Below are positions 1 to 7,738 of a stretch of DNA of 64,000 nt, in pieces. The notes under the pieces are model-generated. The model was not told the DNA's origin. It ran no database searches and saw only the letters and a list, made by a program, of their open reading frames with translations. The stretch is taken from contig NZ_CP017326.1 of NCBI RefSeq assembly GCF_001761545.1, positions 1,302,001 to 1,366,000 of the forward strand, given 5' to 3'. Both the position numbers and the translations under genes were made by a program. The stretch comes from Weissella soli. GTDB lineage: Bacteria > Bacillota > Bacilli > Lactobacillales > Lactobacillaceae. Position 1 is the first letter of the stretch. Each line of letters starts with the position of its first letter.

Positions 1-772
1 GGGCACTCCCCTCAACAATCATCCCATCTAGTGGGACACGTTCGTTTGCCTTGACTAGTACGCGATCATGGACCGCCAGTGTATTCGTTGGGACATCATG
101 TACCATGTCTTGCATCTGCATGTGTGCCACATCGGGCATCAAATCACTCAAGGCATCAACCGCTGAACCTGCTCGCATGACTGCATTCATTTCGACAATA
201 TGCCCAATGAGCATAATGATGATTAATGATGCCAGTTCCCAAAAGAAGTTCATCCCCATTTGTTCTGGGTGTAGCATCTCTTGAATCGTTACATAGACAC
301 TATAAACATATGCCACACTGATTCCCATGGTGATTAACGTCATCATGGCTGGCTTACGTGCCGCAAGTTCACCGCGTGCTCCTTGATAAAACGGCGAACC
401 ACTGTAGAAAAAAATAATCGATCCCAGTAACAAAATTAACCACGATTGTCCTGGCCGATCAGTCACGGTGAATGGCAGATACACCCCCATCATTGGCGTT
501 AAAATCAACAGTGGAATTGTCAAAATGACTGCGACAATTAACTTCAACCGCATATTTCCCATATGCATCATCTGGCCACCATGGTCCATCATATCCATAT
601 GGTCATGGCCACCATGCTGCATTTGGTGATGGTCCATCGTAGCCATTGTATCCTGTTTGTCCTGCATAGCGGCTTGCCCCATATCATGAGCTTCATTGCT
701 CATTGAATGCATATCCATCTGATGGTCGTGCATCGTCATGGATCCATGCTGCATTTCATTATCTTTTTTCAT
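1..772 (-). CDS. copB: Copper-translocating P-type ATPase, CopB type (N-terminal part)
   Basis: The first 257 codons are present and the rest lies beyond the window edge. The first ~75 residues are packed with Met and His (many M-x-M, H-x-H and HGGHDH-like motifs), as in metal-binding tails of CopB-type copper or silver exporting P1B ATPases. Then come hydrophobic segments (about residues 75-95 and 108-125) and the P1B-like membrane stretch around FFWELASLI and MLIGHIVEMNAV. The sequence breaks off in the actuator domain, before the CPx/CPH motif and the DKTGT phosphorylation site, so ion specificity cannot be checked. I chose the ATG at 772 because AAAGAGG lies 7 bases upstream. It is divergent from a TetR regulator rather than the CopY repressor common in this order. 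Confidence 0.85.
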   Translation of the reverse strand, partial: MKKDNEMQHGSMTMHDHQMDMHSMSNEAHDMGQAAMQDKQDTMATMDHHQMQHGGHDHMDMMDHGGQMMHMGNMRLKLIVAVILTIPLLILTPMMGVYLPFTVTDRPGQSWLILLLGSIIFFYSGSPFYQGARGELAARKPAMMTLITMGISVAYVYSVYVTIQEMLHPEQMGMNFFWELASLIIIMLIGHIVEMNAVMRAGSAVDALSDLMPDVAHMQMQDMVHDVPTNTLAVHDRVLVKANERVPLDGMIVEGSA

Positions 773-798
773 ATCCACACCTCTTTACATAATATCTT

Positions 799-843
799 AC
801 ACTGTCTATACTAAATACCAATAAACAAAAATAGACAGAGTGT
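799..843. promoter_or_regulatory. Divergent copB/tetR promoter region with inverted repeat
   Basis: An 8-bp inverted repeat CTGTCTAT (802-809) / ATAGACAG (831-838) with a 21-bp spacer lies between the two divergent genes, and the similarity extends to ACAC/GTGT outside it. For the plus-strand regulator I read TTTACA (784-789), 17 bp, then TATACT (807-812). For copB I read TGTCTA (832-837), 18 bp, then TAGTAT (808-813). Both arms therefore cover promoter elements of both genes, as expected for repression by the TetR protein. No CopY-type TACAnnTGTA box is seen. Binding is inferred. Confidence 0.55.
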
Positions 844-849
844 TGATTT

Positions 850-1389
850 ATGAAAATAGCATCTAGCAAACCAAAGATCAAAGCAGCTTTTGCCGCGTTA
901 TTAACGACCGAACCCTTCGAAAAAATTACCGTTGCCCAAATTGTGAGCCAGGCAGAAATTAACCGGGGCACTTTTTATCTCCATTATTCTGATAAATATG
1001 CCTTAGCTGAAGAACTGTCTCATGAAACTCTGCAACAGCTCTCTGAAATCACGACCAACTATACTGGGGGCGATAACCAACTACTATCAACAGAAGGTAT
1101 TCATCAATTGCTTCACTACCTGCGTGAGAATCGTAACACGTTACAAGCCCTGTTATTTGGTGGTACCGATCGCTCATTTGGGGATGCCTTCAAAGCCTTA
1201 TTGCTGCAAAATATCCAAATTAACGAGTCACCCTTACCTGAAATTTATCTACGTGAAATGCTGGTGGCGCACTTCATGAGCATTATTATTCTTTGGCTAA
1301 AACGTAACACTAAAGAATCAATCGCTGAAATCGCTGATCTGCTCGAAACTGGCCGTATGTCCGACGAGTGGCACCACTTATATCATTAA
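850..1389 (+). CDS. TetR family transcriptional regulator
   Basis: A 179-residue protein with an N-terminal TetR DNA-binding domain (about residues 5-55): the HTH reads ITVAQIVSQAEINRGTFYLHYSDK, closing with the typical TFYxHYxDK recognition helix. The C-terminal part is helical and resembles the TetR_C_8-type ligand domain found in many small Lactobacillales regulators. It starts 77 bp from the divergent copper ATPase gene, so it probably controls copB and itself through the inverted repeat between them. A copper-sensing role is inference: the C-terminal domain has no cysteine pair, and few residues suggest metal binding. It could instead respond to another stress and control copB indirectly. 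Confidence 0.85.
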   Translation: MKIASSKPKIKAAFAALLTTEPFEKITVAQIVSQAEINRGTFYLHYSDKYALAEELSHETLQQLSEITTNYTGGDNQLLSTEGIHQLLHYLRENRNTLQALLFGGTDRSFGDAFKALLLQNIQINESPLPEIYLREMLVAHFMSIIILWLKRNTKESIAEIADLLETGRMSDEWHHLYH

Positions 1390-1395
1390 CTTGTC

Positions 1396-1416
1396 GTTAG
1401 ATATATTGCATCTAAC
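1396..1416. repeat. Perfect 7-bp inverted repeat downstream of tetR
   Basis: GTTAGAT (1396-1402) and ATCTAAC (1410-1416) form a perfect inverted repeat with a 7-base loop, 6 bp after the tetR stop and about 75 bp before the oxidoreductase start. It is followed by CCCCC rather than a T-run, so it is either a weak terminator or an operator for the next gene. Confidence 0.4.
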
Positions 1417-1488
1417 CCCCCATTGTATTAATCTCAAAGTAACCGGAGGGCCTATCTCCAAACACTATTTAAGAAGGAGCCTAACCAT

Positions 1489-2451
1489 ATGAAAGCAATC
1501 GTTGTGACTGATCCCGGCACCCCAGAAGTGCTCAATTACACTGATGTTCCTACGCCAGCTGTTAAGCCCGGCTGGTCACGAATAAAAGTCATGGGCTTTG
1601 GTATCAATCGTTCTGAAATTTTTACCAGAGAGGGCAAATCTCCCTCAGTACAATTTCCAAGAATATTGGGCATTGAGGCAGTCGGTATCATTGATGAAAC
1701 AACTGATCCTGAAAGATTACCCATCGGCCACAAAGTAATTTCAATCATGGGTGAGATGGGGCGTGCCTTTGATGGTAGCTACGCCGAGTACACCTTATTG
1801 CCAAATGAGCAAATTTATCCAATAACGACTGAGCTAAGTTGGCCTGATCTCGCCGCTGTACCAGAAACTTTCTACACCGCTTTTGGTATTTTTAAAAGTC
1901 TACAAATCCGGGCAACTGACAAAATTCTCGTACGCGCTGCAACTAGTGGGGTTGGAATTGCTGTTCTAAAGCTAATCAAAGGATTATCCACCGATATTCA
2001 GGTAACAGGAACTACCCGTTCTGACACTAAAAGACAAGCTTTGTTAGATAGTGGTTTTAATGACGTCATCGTAACTCCCGATGCCAACCTGCTACCAGAT
2101 AATGTTGGCTCATTCGATAAAATTGCTGATCTAATTGGGCCATCTGCAACGAGAGATTCTTTAAAGCATTTAAATGAATTCGGCATTCTCAGTGCAACTG
2201 GCGAACTAGGTGGCGTTTGGGCACTCAACGACTTTGATCCGATTTTTGATATTCCAAATAATCGTTACCTCACTGGGTTCTATTCAGGAGATGTATCGCA
2301 GGTAAAAATTCAAGAAATGCTAACTTACCTCGATGAACATCAGATTGATGTCCATCCGACGAAGATCTACAAATTAGCTGAAATCCAAGCAGCCCACCAG
2401 TACCTGCAAGGGCAACATAGCTTTGGTAAAGTAGTTGTGATTAACGCTTAA
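1489..2451 (+). CDS. Zinc-independent MDR family oxidoreductase (quinone reductase-like)
   Basis: A 320-residue medium-chain dehydrogenase/reductase. The N-terminal GroES-like domain (residues 1-~125) contains GIEAVGII, and the Rossmann domain carries the variant nucleotide motif AATSGVGIAVLKL near residue 150. The cysteine and histidine zinc ligands of alcohol dehydrogenases are missing, which points to the quinone oxidoreductase or enoyl reductase branch using NADPH. The substrate is unknown. The start has a strong AAGAAGGAG site. It lies on the same strand as the upstream TetR gene with a ~100-bp gap holding an inverted repeat, so it probably has its own promoter. A strong terminator follows. 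Confidence 0.8.
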   Translation: MKAIVVTDPGTPEVLNYTDVPTPAVKPGWSRIKVMGFGINRSEIFTREGKSPSVQFPRILGIEAVGIIDETTDPERLPIGHKVISIMGEMGRAFDGSYAEYTLLPNEQIYPITTELSWPDLAAVPETFYTAFGIFKSLQIRATDKILVRAATSGVGIAVLKLIKGLSTDIQVTGTTRSDTKRQALLDSGFNDVIVTPDANLLPDNVGSFDKIADLIGPSATRDSLKHLNEFGILSATGELGGVWALNDFDPIFDIPNNRYLTGFYSGDVSQVKIQEMLTYLDEHQIDVHPTKIYKLAEIQAAHQYLQGQHSFGKVVVINA

Positions 2452-2493
2452 ATTTTTGTTTTGTTGTCAGCCATTAAAATATCAACTAAACCT

Positions 2494-2536
2494 AAAAGAT
2501 CCACAACCCGTCTCATCGAGGTTATGGATCTTTTTA
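2494..2536 (+). terminator. Rho-independent terminator of the oxidoreductase gene
   Basis: AAAGATCCA-AACC and GGTT-TGGATCTTT form a long stem followed by a T-run, 43 bp after the stop codon. Confidence 0.85.
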
Positions 2537-2548
2537 TATGTAGCAAAC

Positions 2549-2596
2549 AAAAAAAGGCGTTGCATCAAGGTTCAGCACCTATCAACAACGCCTTGA
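2549..2596 (-). terminator. Rho-independent terminator of tRNA-Leu
   Basis: On the minus strand, AAGGCGTTG and CAACGCCTT pair around an inner AGGT/ACCT helix and are followed by seven T residues, just downstream of the tRNA. Confidence 0.85.
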
Positions 2597-2605
2597 AACA
2601 CAAAA

Positions 2606-2689
2606 TGCGGTCGGCGGGGGTCGAACCCGCACGATATTTCTACCACAGGATCCTTAGTCCTGCGCGTCTGCCAATTCCGCCACGACCGC
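2606..2689 (-). tRNA. tRNA-Leu (AAG)
   Basis: An 84-nt class II tRNA. The 7-bp acceptor stem GCGGTCG/CGACCGC ends in discriminator A, as leucine tRNAs require. The D-arm reads GGCGGAATTGGCAGACGC, the anticodon stem-loop is CAGGA-CTAAGGA-TCCTG (anticodon AAG, reading CUU), the variable arm is long and the T-loop is TTCGAAC. No CCA is encoded. A terminator follows at once, so this is a single-gene unit. Confidence 0.95.
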
Positions 2690-2833
2690 AATATCGGTAA
2701 TCACCAACAGATATTAGTATACCAACATAAACGACCCGTCGCAATAGTTTTCACTGATTCAGGGAACCCAGTGATTGCCAAAGCCGGATGACCTGATGGC
2801 AACCACTACCGGAATACCCACCCATTATGTGCA

Positions 2834-3355
2834 TCACCTTGATATTTTTTTAGTTTCATCTGGCGTATTCCACGCTGATGATCGTAGCAAGAATGTACGG
2901 ACATCGTCTTTTTTGATGCGGTCTGGATTTTTAATCCATCCGGTCAACACACCAACCATCGAGTAGTAAAGTAACTGGCGCTCCGCTGATGATAATGCTT
3001 CAAAGAAGGTCATTTTCCCAACACCTTGCATGAAAACCGTTAGCATCTCGACGTCAAATGTTTCATGAAAATTTGCCAGGTGAACAAATAACAGACGATG
3101 TTCATCAATGATGTCTAGGAATTGCGTCACCAGTTCAGAAAATGGCAACATTTCATTTGCTGGAAAACTAAATAATTCAGAAAAAATTGCAAAGACTACT
3201 TCTGATCGGGTTTCGAAATAATGGTAAAAAGTATTGCGATGCACATGGGCGACTTTCGCAATTTCAGTGATTGATGGCTTTTTATCTGGGTTTTCACTAA
3301 ACAACTGAATGGCAGCTGCAACAATCTGCGACTGCGTTTGATCAAGCGATTCCAC
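2834..3355 (-). CDS. TetR family transcriptional regulator
   Basis: A 173-residue protein with a TetR HTH at about residues 10-55 (PSITEIAKVAHVHRNTFYHYF) and a C-terminal helical domain of unassigned ligand. The start is GTG at 3355: GAAGGGAG lies 6 bases upstream, while the ATG one base earlier is out of frame. No target gene is adjacent on either side (tRNA-Leu and smpB flank it), so it may act at a distance. A perfect palindrome in its own leader suggests autoregulation. Confidence 0.85.
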   Translation of the reverse strand: MESLDQTQSQIVAAAIQLFSENPDKKPSITEIAKVAHVHRNTFYHYFETRSEVVFAIFSELFSFPANEMLPFSELVTQFLDIIDEHRLLFVHLANFHETFDVEMLTVFMQGVGKMTFFEALSSAERQLLYYSMVGVLTGWIKNPDRIKKDDVRTFLLRSSAWNTPDETKKISR

Positions 3356-3389
3356 ATCATTCTCCCTTCGTCATTATAATATGATGTAG

Positions 3390-3432
3390 CTAATAATTTA
3401 TTAGTTGTTTTTCAATTTTCGTACACTAATAA
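3390..3432. promoter_or_regulatory. Putative operator: CTAATAA-T-TTATTAG palindrome plus half-site
   Basis: CTAATAA (3390-3396), one base, then TTATTAG (3398-3404) is a perfect 15-bp palindrome 35 bp upstream of the TetR start. A third copy of the half-site CTAATAA lies at 3426-3432, in the same orientation as the left arm. A TATAAT-like -10 lies at about 3376-3381 on the minus strand, so the palindrome covers the expected -35 region. Autorepression is inferred. Confidence 0.5.
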
Positions 3433-3523
3433 GTATACTTGCATTTGCTCAATTTGTAACTATTTTGTCCTAATCACTGAAATTATTTGCCAGACTTGCC
3501 CAGTATGGTTGGCTCAACCACAG

Positions 3524-3564
3524 CAAAAAACGACCATGATAGATAACCTCCATCACGATCGTTT
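3524..3564 (-). terminator. Terminator of the rnr-smpB unit
   Basis: On the minus strand AACGATCGTGAT pairs imperfectly with ATCATGGTCGTT and is followed by T6. It begins 6 bp past the smpB stop. Confidence 0.75.
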
Positions 3565-3569
3565 CTCAG

Positions 3570-4031
3570 CTAACGTTTCAAAGCGCGCCGCAAATCACGT
3601 TCTTGATCACGTTTCTTAATTGTTTCTCGTTTGTCATACGTATGCTTACCAGTACCCACACCAATGAGCACCTTAGCAAAGCCGTGTTTCAAATAAACCT
3701 TTAACGGCACAATTGTCTTACCAGCTTGAGCAGATTCCGCAGCTAACTTAGCGATTTCCTTCTTGTGTAACAATAACCGCCGTGATCGTAATGGTTCATG
3801 ATTAAACTGGTTACCTTGCTCAAAGATGGCAATGTTGACATTATCCAACCAAGCTTGGCCATGCCGTACTTGAATGAAACCCTCAGCAATAGTAATCTGG
3901 CTGGCCCGCACTGATTTAATTTCAGTACCGGTCAACTCAATACCCGCTTCAAATGTCTCGCCAATTGCATAATTGTAGCGCGCCTTATTATTAGTAGCTA
4001 ATGCATCATTTTGAACTTTTTTCTTCGCCAT
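3570..4031 (-). CDS. smpB: SsrA-binding protein SmpB
   Basis: A 153-residue SmpB, the usual length. It binds tmRNA and places it in the A site of stalled ribosomes during trans-translation. Family features visible: the early NKKARYNY-like segment (here [18 protein letters not shown]), [11 protein letters not shown], the [16 protein letters not shown] stretch, and a basic C-terminal tail ending [10 protein letters not shown] prefer ATG 4031 (MAKKK) over the ATG two codons earlier because AGGAGG then lies 8 bases away instead of 2. It follows rnr by 20 bp and is probably co-transcribed, the common Firmicutes order. No ssrA gene is seen in the window. Confidence 0.97.
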   Translation of the reverse strand: MAKKKVQNDALATNNKARYNYAIGETFEAGIELTGTEIKSVRASQITIAEGFIQVRHGQAWLDNVNIAIFEQGNQFNHEPLRSRRLLLHKKEIAKLAAESAQAGKTIVPLKVYLKHGFAKVLIGVGTGKHTYDKRETIKKRDQERDLRRALKR

Positions 4032-4051
4032 ATACATTACCTCCTACTGAT

Positions 4052-6385
4052 TTAGTGACGATCTTTACGATTCGCACCAGTATGCTTTGCAGCACCGACT
4101 GGTTTGCGCCGGTCTGACTTCGCACCAAACGGCTTGCCACCCTTATTGGTGTGGTGATTCTTATCACCACGAGCACGACCACCAAAACTACCACGATGGT
4201 CATCAGCTACCTTGATATCTGTAATTGGTGCATCATCCGGGTCAACGAGGACAAAGTCCAAAGCGCTTTGTTCCTTATCAACACGAATTAACTTCACTTT
4301 CACAGCTTGACCAATTTGGTAAATGTGATGGAAGCGTCGCCCAATCAATGCCAAGTGCGCTTCATCGTAAACATAGTAATCATCAGTTAAGTTCGAGGTA
4401 TGAATCAACCCTTCAACTGTATTAGCCAAAGACACGAACATACCAAACTTCAAGACACCATTCACGACTGCATCGAATTCTTGACCGACCTTGTCTTCCA
4501 TGAACTCAGCCTTCTTCATCGCATCAGTATCACGTTCGGTATCAACCGCACGCCGTTCACGCGTTGACGTATCTGTGGCAATTTGTGGCAATTTTGCACG
4601 ATACTTTGCTTGAGCTTCTTCACCCAACCCTTGCGCAGCATAGTGCTTAATCAAGCGATGCACTGTTAAGTCAGGGTAACGACGAATTGGTGACGTGAAG
4701 TGTGTATAGTACTCCGCACCGATTCCAAAGTGACCGATTGGTTCCTCTGAATATTTAGCTTGCTTCATAGTACGTAGCATCATCGTTGAGACCATTTGCT
4801 CTTCTGGCTTACCAACAAACCAGCTGTGGATTTTTTGGAAATCTTCTGGCTTAACCTTGTTAGGATCAGCTTGAACAGGGGCACCCAATGCCTTCACAAA
4901 TTCAAAGAACTTCACCACGCGTTCCAGGTCTGGCGTTTCATGGACACGATACAAGAATGGGACATTCAGTTGATCGAAGTGCATCGCCACCGTTTCGTTG
5001 GCAGCTAGCATAAATGACTCAATCATCCGCTCTGACAAACCACGTTCACGGAGCTCGATATCCGTGGGATGACCTTGTTCGTCAACAACAATTTTAGCTT
5101 CTGGTGCATCAAATTCAATCGCACCACGGGCAGTACGTTTGTTGCTCAACGCTTCATGCAACTTAGCCATGTCTTCAAACATTGGCACTAATTCTTGATA
5201 TTCGGAACGCGTGTCGTCATCCCCAGCTAGAATCGCATTCACAGCTTTATAGGTCATACGAGCATGTGAACGCATCACTGAGGTGTGTAGACGATGTTTA
5301 ACTAAATCACCTGCCGGCGTGAATTCCATTTCAGCAGACATCGCCAATCGATCCACCCCTGGATTCAAAGAAGCAATTCCGTTAGAAATATTTCGGGGTA
5401 ACATTGGAACAACCCGGTCCGTCAAGTAAACTGACGTACCACGGTTGTAGGCTTCCTCATCTAGAGGGGTTCCCTCAACAGCGTAGTGTGAGACATCCGC
5501 AATGTGGACCCCTAGGTGAAAATTACCGTTCTCTAAACGCCAAACAACGACCGCATCATCCAAGTCCTTTGATTCAATAGAATCAATGGTGACCAATGGT
5601 TGATCGGTAATGTCTTCCCGGCCAGCCCATTCTTCGGGTTGCACAGTATCTGGAATTTGGTTAGCTTGTTCGATAACAGCTTCAGGGAAGATGTGTGGCA
5701 CTTCATGTTGATAGATGATTTGTAAAATATCAACTCCTGGCTCATCTTTATAACCAATCGTCTCTGTCACGACACCGGTAAAATGCTTAGGCATGGTCAC
5801 AGTTGGATAAGTGTCAATTGAGGCAACTACCACTTCACCATCAGTTGGGTGCAAGCCACCCTCCTTGACCAAGAATTCATATGTTGCCAGTTTTTTATCA
5901 GTCAGCTTAATTGTGCCGATATAACCAACATAGTCTGATCCCAGTTTAAATTCACCCACGACACTTTCGATATGCCGCTTGATAATTTCTTCGACCTTAC
6001 CTTCTGGTCCTTTGCCATTGGCCGCATCACCACGTGTCAAAATCTTGACACGGACTTCATCTAAGTTCAACGCCAGCATCGTATTATCCGGGTTCACAAA
6101 AATATCATCTTCTTTTTCGTCATACTTAACGAACCCAAAGCCTTTTTCATTGGACCGGAAAACACCGATAATACCTTGGCTACCGTCGTCGTATTGAAAG
6201 TCACCACTGTCAGAAACCTTTACTTTTTTAGCTCGTTCCAAAGCAGCTAGTGCTTGCACGACCTTTGTAAAGCCCTGTGCGTCGTTTAAACGCAAACCAT
6301 CCGTTAATGCTTGTGCAGAAAATGTTTGCGTGGGATTGGCCTTTAAAAAACCAAACAGTTGTTCTTGTAATTGTTGTGCGTCCAT
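4052..6385 (-). CDS. rnr: Ribonuclease R (3'-5' exoribonuclease, RNB family)
   Basis: A 777-residue RNase R that degrades structured RNA and works with SmpB/tmRNA on defective mRNA. Domain order: N-terminal winged helix (residues ~1-60), two cold-shock OB folds (GVFRSNEKGFGFV near 75), the RNB catalytic core with acidic cluster TIDSIESKDLDDAV and HIADVSHYV-like VHIADVSHYAV, the GAIEFD motif, HFTSPIRRYPD, and an S1 domain (VVNGVLKFGMFVSL). It ends in a Gly/Lys/Arg/His-rich disordered tail of about 50 residues, common in RNase R. ATG 6385 is chosen for AAAGAGG five bases upstream; a longer reading would use TTG. It heads the rnr-smpB unit and has a long leader hairpin. Confidence 0.97.
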   Translation of the reverse strand: MDAQQLQEQLFGFLKANPTQTFSAQALTDGLRLNDAQGFTKVVQALAALERAKKVKVSDSGDFQYDDGSQGIIGVFRSNEKGFGFVKYDEKEDDIFVNPDNTMLALNLDEVRVKILTRGDAANGKGPEGKVEEIIKRHIESVVGEFKLGSDYVGYIGTIKLTDKKLATYEFLVKEGGLHPTDGEVVVASIDTYPTVTMPKHFTGVVTETIGYKDEPGVDILQIIYQHEVPHIFPEAVIEQANQIPDTVQPEEWAGREDITDQPLVTIDSIESKDLDDAVVVWRLENGNFHLGVHIADVSHYAVEGTPLDEEAYNRGTSVYLTDRVVPMLPRNISNGIASLNPGVDRLAMSAEMEFTPAGDLVKHRLHTSVMRSHARMTYKAVNAILAGDDDTRSEYQELVPMFEDMAKLHEALSNKRTARGAIEFDAPEAKIVVDEQGHPTDIELRERGLSERMIESFMLAANETVAMHFDQLNVPFLYRVHETPDLERVVKFFEFVKALGAPVQADPNKVKPEDFQKIHSWFVGKPEEQMVSTMMLRTMKQAKYSEEPIGHFGIGAEYYTHFTSPIRRYPDLTVHRLIKHYAAQGLGEEAQAKYRAKLPQIATDTSTRERRAVDTERDTDAMKKAEFMEDKVGQEFDAVVNGVLKFGMFVSLANTVEGLIHTSNLTDDYYVYDEAHLALIGRRFHHIYQIGQAVKVKLIRVDKEQSALDFVLVDPDDAPITDIKVADDHRGSFGGRARGDKNHHTNKGGKPFGAKSDRRKPVGAAKHTGANRKDRH

Positions 6386-6408
6386 GTGTACCTCTTTCAA
6401 TTATTGAA

Positions 6409-6490
6409 CAGGCGCCATACGAGGATATATGACTAAACAAAACCAAGCATAGCAGTTATGGTCACTCATATATCGTGTAATGGTCGCCTG
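6409..6490 (-). promoter_or_regulatory. Long imperfect leader hairpin upstream of rnr
   Basis: The arms are 6409-6432 and 6466-6490. They pair over about 24 positions (CAGGCG, CCAT, CG and ATATATGA blocks, with a few bulges) around a 33-base loop. It lies 24 bp before the rnr start, without a T-run, so it is not a normal terminator. It is within the expected 5' UTR of rnr. Confidence 0.6.
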
Positions 6491-6510
6491 ACGCAATCTA
6501 TCATTAGTTA

Positions 6511-6519
6511 ATTTTAGCA
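6511..6519 (-). promoter_or_regulatory. Probable rnr-smpB promoter (extended -10)
   Basis: TGCTAAAAT on the minus strand is a good extended -10 (TAAAAT at 6511-6516). No convincing -35 is present. Transcription from here gives a leader of roughly 120 nt that includes the hairpin at 6409-6490. Confidence 0.45.
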
Positions 6520-6597
6520 CGGAATGCCAGCTGACGGGGATGTCGTGCGCTGAATTGTTGTAATAAGTCGTTGATACGCCTCATCATCGGGCGTGTA

Positions 6598-6636
6598 AAT
6601 AAAGACGTCCTCCTATAATAGGGGGACGTCTTTATT
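6598..6636. terminator. Terminator after secG
   Basis: AATAAAGACGTCC-CCTAT and its complement form a nearly perfect 39-nt palindrome, with a T-rich flank on the minus strand, beginning 8 bp after the secG stop. Confidence 0.85.
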
Positions 6637-6644
6637 AATCAATC

Positions 6645-6881
6645 TTAGTGTGATGACACATAAACCAAAGCCAATCCTAAAATAAACCAGATTGCACCAA
6701 GGACTGCTGTGATACGTTGCATAACGGCAACGAATCCACGTGCCTTTTGGGTAGCAAACAAATCACCACCGCCGCCAGACAATGCTGACAATGCATCTTG
6801 TTGCTTTGAAGGTTGCATCAAAACAGCCAGAATAATCAAAACACCGACGATAATCATCGCTGTTAGTAAAATGCTATACAT
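6645..6881 (-). CDS. secG: Preprotein translocase subunit SecG
   Basis: A 78-residue membrane protein with two hydrophobic helices (about residues 2-24 and 53-75) separated by the SecG loop QPSKQQDALSALSGGGGDLF, which contains the conserved GGGxxLF signature. SecG assists the SecYE channel during protein export. ATG 6881 follows AGGAG by 8 bases; in-frame codons further upstream have no ribosome site. It has its own promoter and terminator, so it is separate from rnr downstream. Confidence 0.95.
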   Translation of the reverse strand: MYSILLTAMIIVGVLIILAVLMQPSKQQDALSALSGGGGDLFATQKARGFVAVMQRITAVLGAIWFILGLALVYVSSH

Positions 6882-6916
6882 TATGTCAACTCCTATACTC
6901 GTAATTACCTTCGAAC

Positions 6917-6945
6917 AGCATACCACATTCCAGGTATGTACTCAA
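6917..6945 (-). promoter_or_regulatory. secG promoter
   Basis: TTGAGT (6940-6945), a 17-bp spacer, then TATGCT (6917-6922) on the minus strand, 35 bp before the secG start. Confidence 0.55.
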
Positions 6946-6964
6946 TCTGAATATAACGACGCGG

Positions 6965-7735
6965 TTAAATTTCCCATTCGTCCAGATTAGTCACTTCATA
7001 ACTTGGTTGCGCCATCTTGGCATGCACATCTGCCGGTTTCGAAACACCCGTATACGTCAACAATGTATCAATACCAGCATTAATGCCCGCTAAGATGTCC
7101 GTATTGTAATTGTCACCAACCATAATCACTTCATCTTTAGTGTGGCCGGTTAGAGCTAATGCACCGTCCATAATCACCGTAAATGGCTTCCCGATAACAA
7201 TTGGTTCGGTTTGGGTCGCGGTTTGTAAAGCGGCTACCAATGAACCAGCACCGGGTTGCAGGCCCAGTTCGGTAGGTAAATTGGTATCAACATTAGTCGC
7301 GATAAACTTGGCTCCAGCTTGAATAGCAAAGGTAGCCTGCACAAGTTGGTCATAGGTAAATTGGCGATCAATACCCATGACAACGGCATCAGCTGGTGCC
7401 GTTGTCACGATCTCAAATCCCTTTTGGGCCACAGCGCTGCGTAGTCCGTCTTCACCAATCACTAAGACGCGCTTGATTGCCGGTAAGGTCGCTAAGTAAT
7501 CCGCGGTGGCCATGGCTGATGTATAGACCTGCGCTGGAGTCGTGATGATACCGTGATTTTCAGTCAGATTCTGGGCAACCATTGCGGGCGTTTTGGTCGA
7601 GTTATTTGTCACAAACAAATAGTCGGTACCACTGGCTTGCAACCGTTCAATGAACCGCTTACCAACTGGGAATTGTGTCGTTCCCTGGTAGATTGTCCCA
7701 TCAAGATCTATGAAATATCCAGTGTACTTTGCCAT
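6965..7735 (-). CDS. HAD-IIA family hydrolase (NagD/YutF-like phosphatase)
   Basis: A 256-residue HAD phosphatase. Motif I is DLDGTIYQG near residue 12, motif II is VTNNST near residue 44, the motif III lysine lies in IGKPFT, and motif IV is MVGDNYNTDILAG. The inserted C2 cap places it in the NagD/AraL (TIGR01457-like) group, which removes phosphate from small sugar phosphates or nucleotides. The exact substrate cannot be read. It lies 3 bp after the yutD-like gene and is the last gene of the pepP-to-HAD run. In Bacillus the same pair (yutD, yutF) also neighbours. Confidence 0.9.
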   Translation of the reverse strand: MAKYTGYFIDLDGTIYQGTTQFPVGKRFIERLQASGTDYLFVTNNSTKTPAMVAQNLTENHGIITTPAQVYTSAMATADYLATLPAIKRVLVIGEDGLRSAVAQKGFEIVTTAPADAVVMGIDRQFTYDQLVQATFAIQAGAKFIATNVDTNLPTELGLQPGAGSLVAALQTATQTEPIVIGKPFTVIMDGALALTGHTKDEVIMVGDNYNTDILAGINAGIDTLLTYTGVSKPADVHAKMAQPSYEVTNLDEWEI

Positions 7736-7738
7736 AGT

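Noticed and set aside
2461-2700. A short plus-strand open frame after the oxidoreductase
   Set aside because: It runs through two terminators and the antisense of tRNA-Leu, so it is not a gene.
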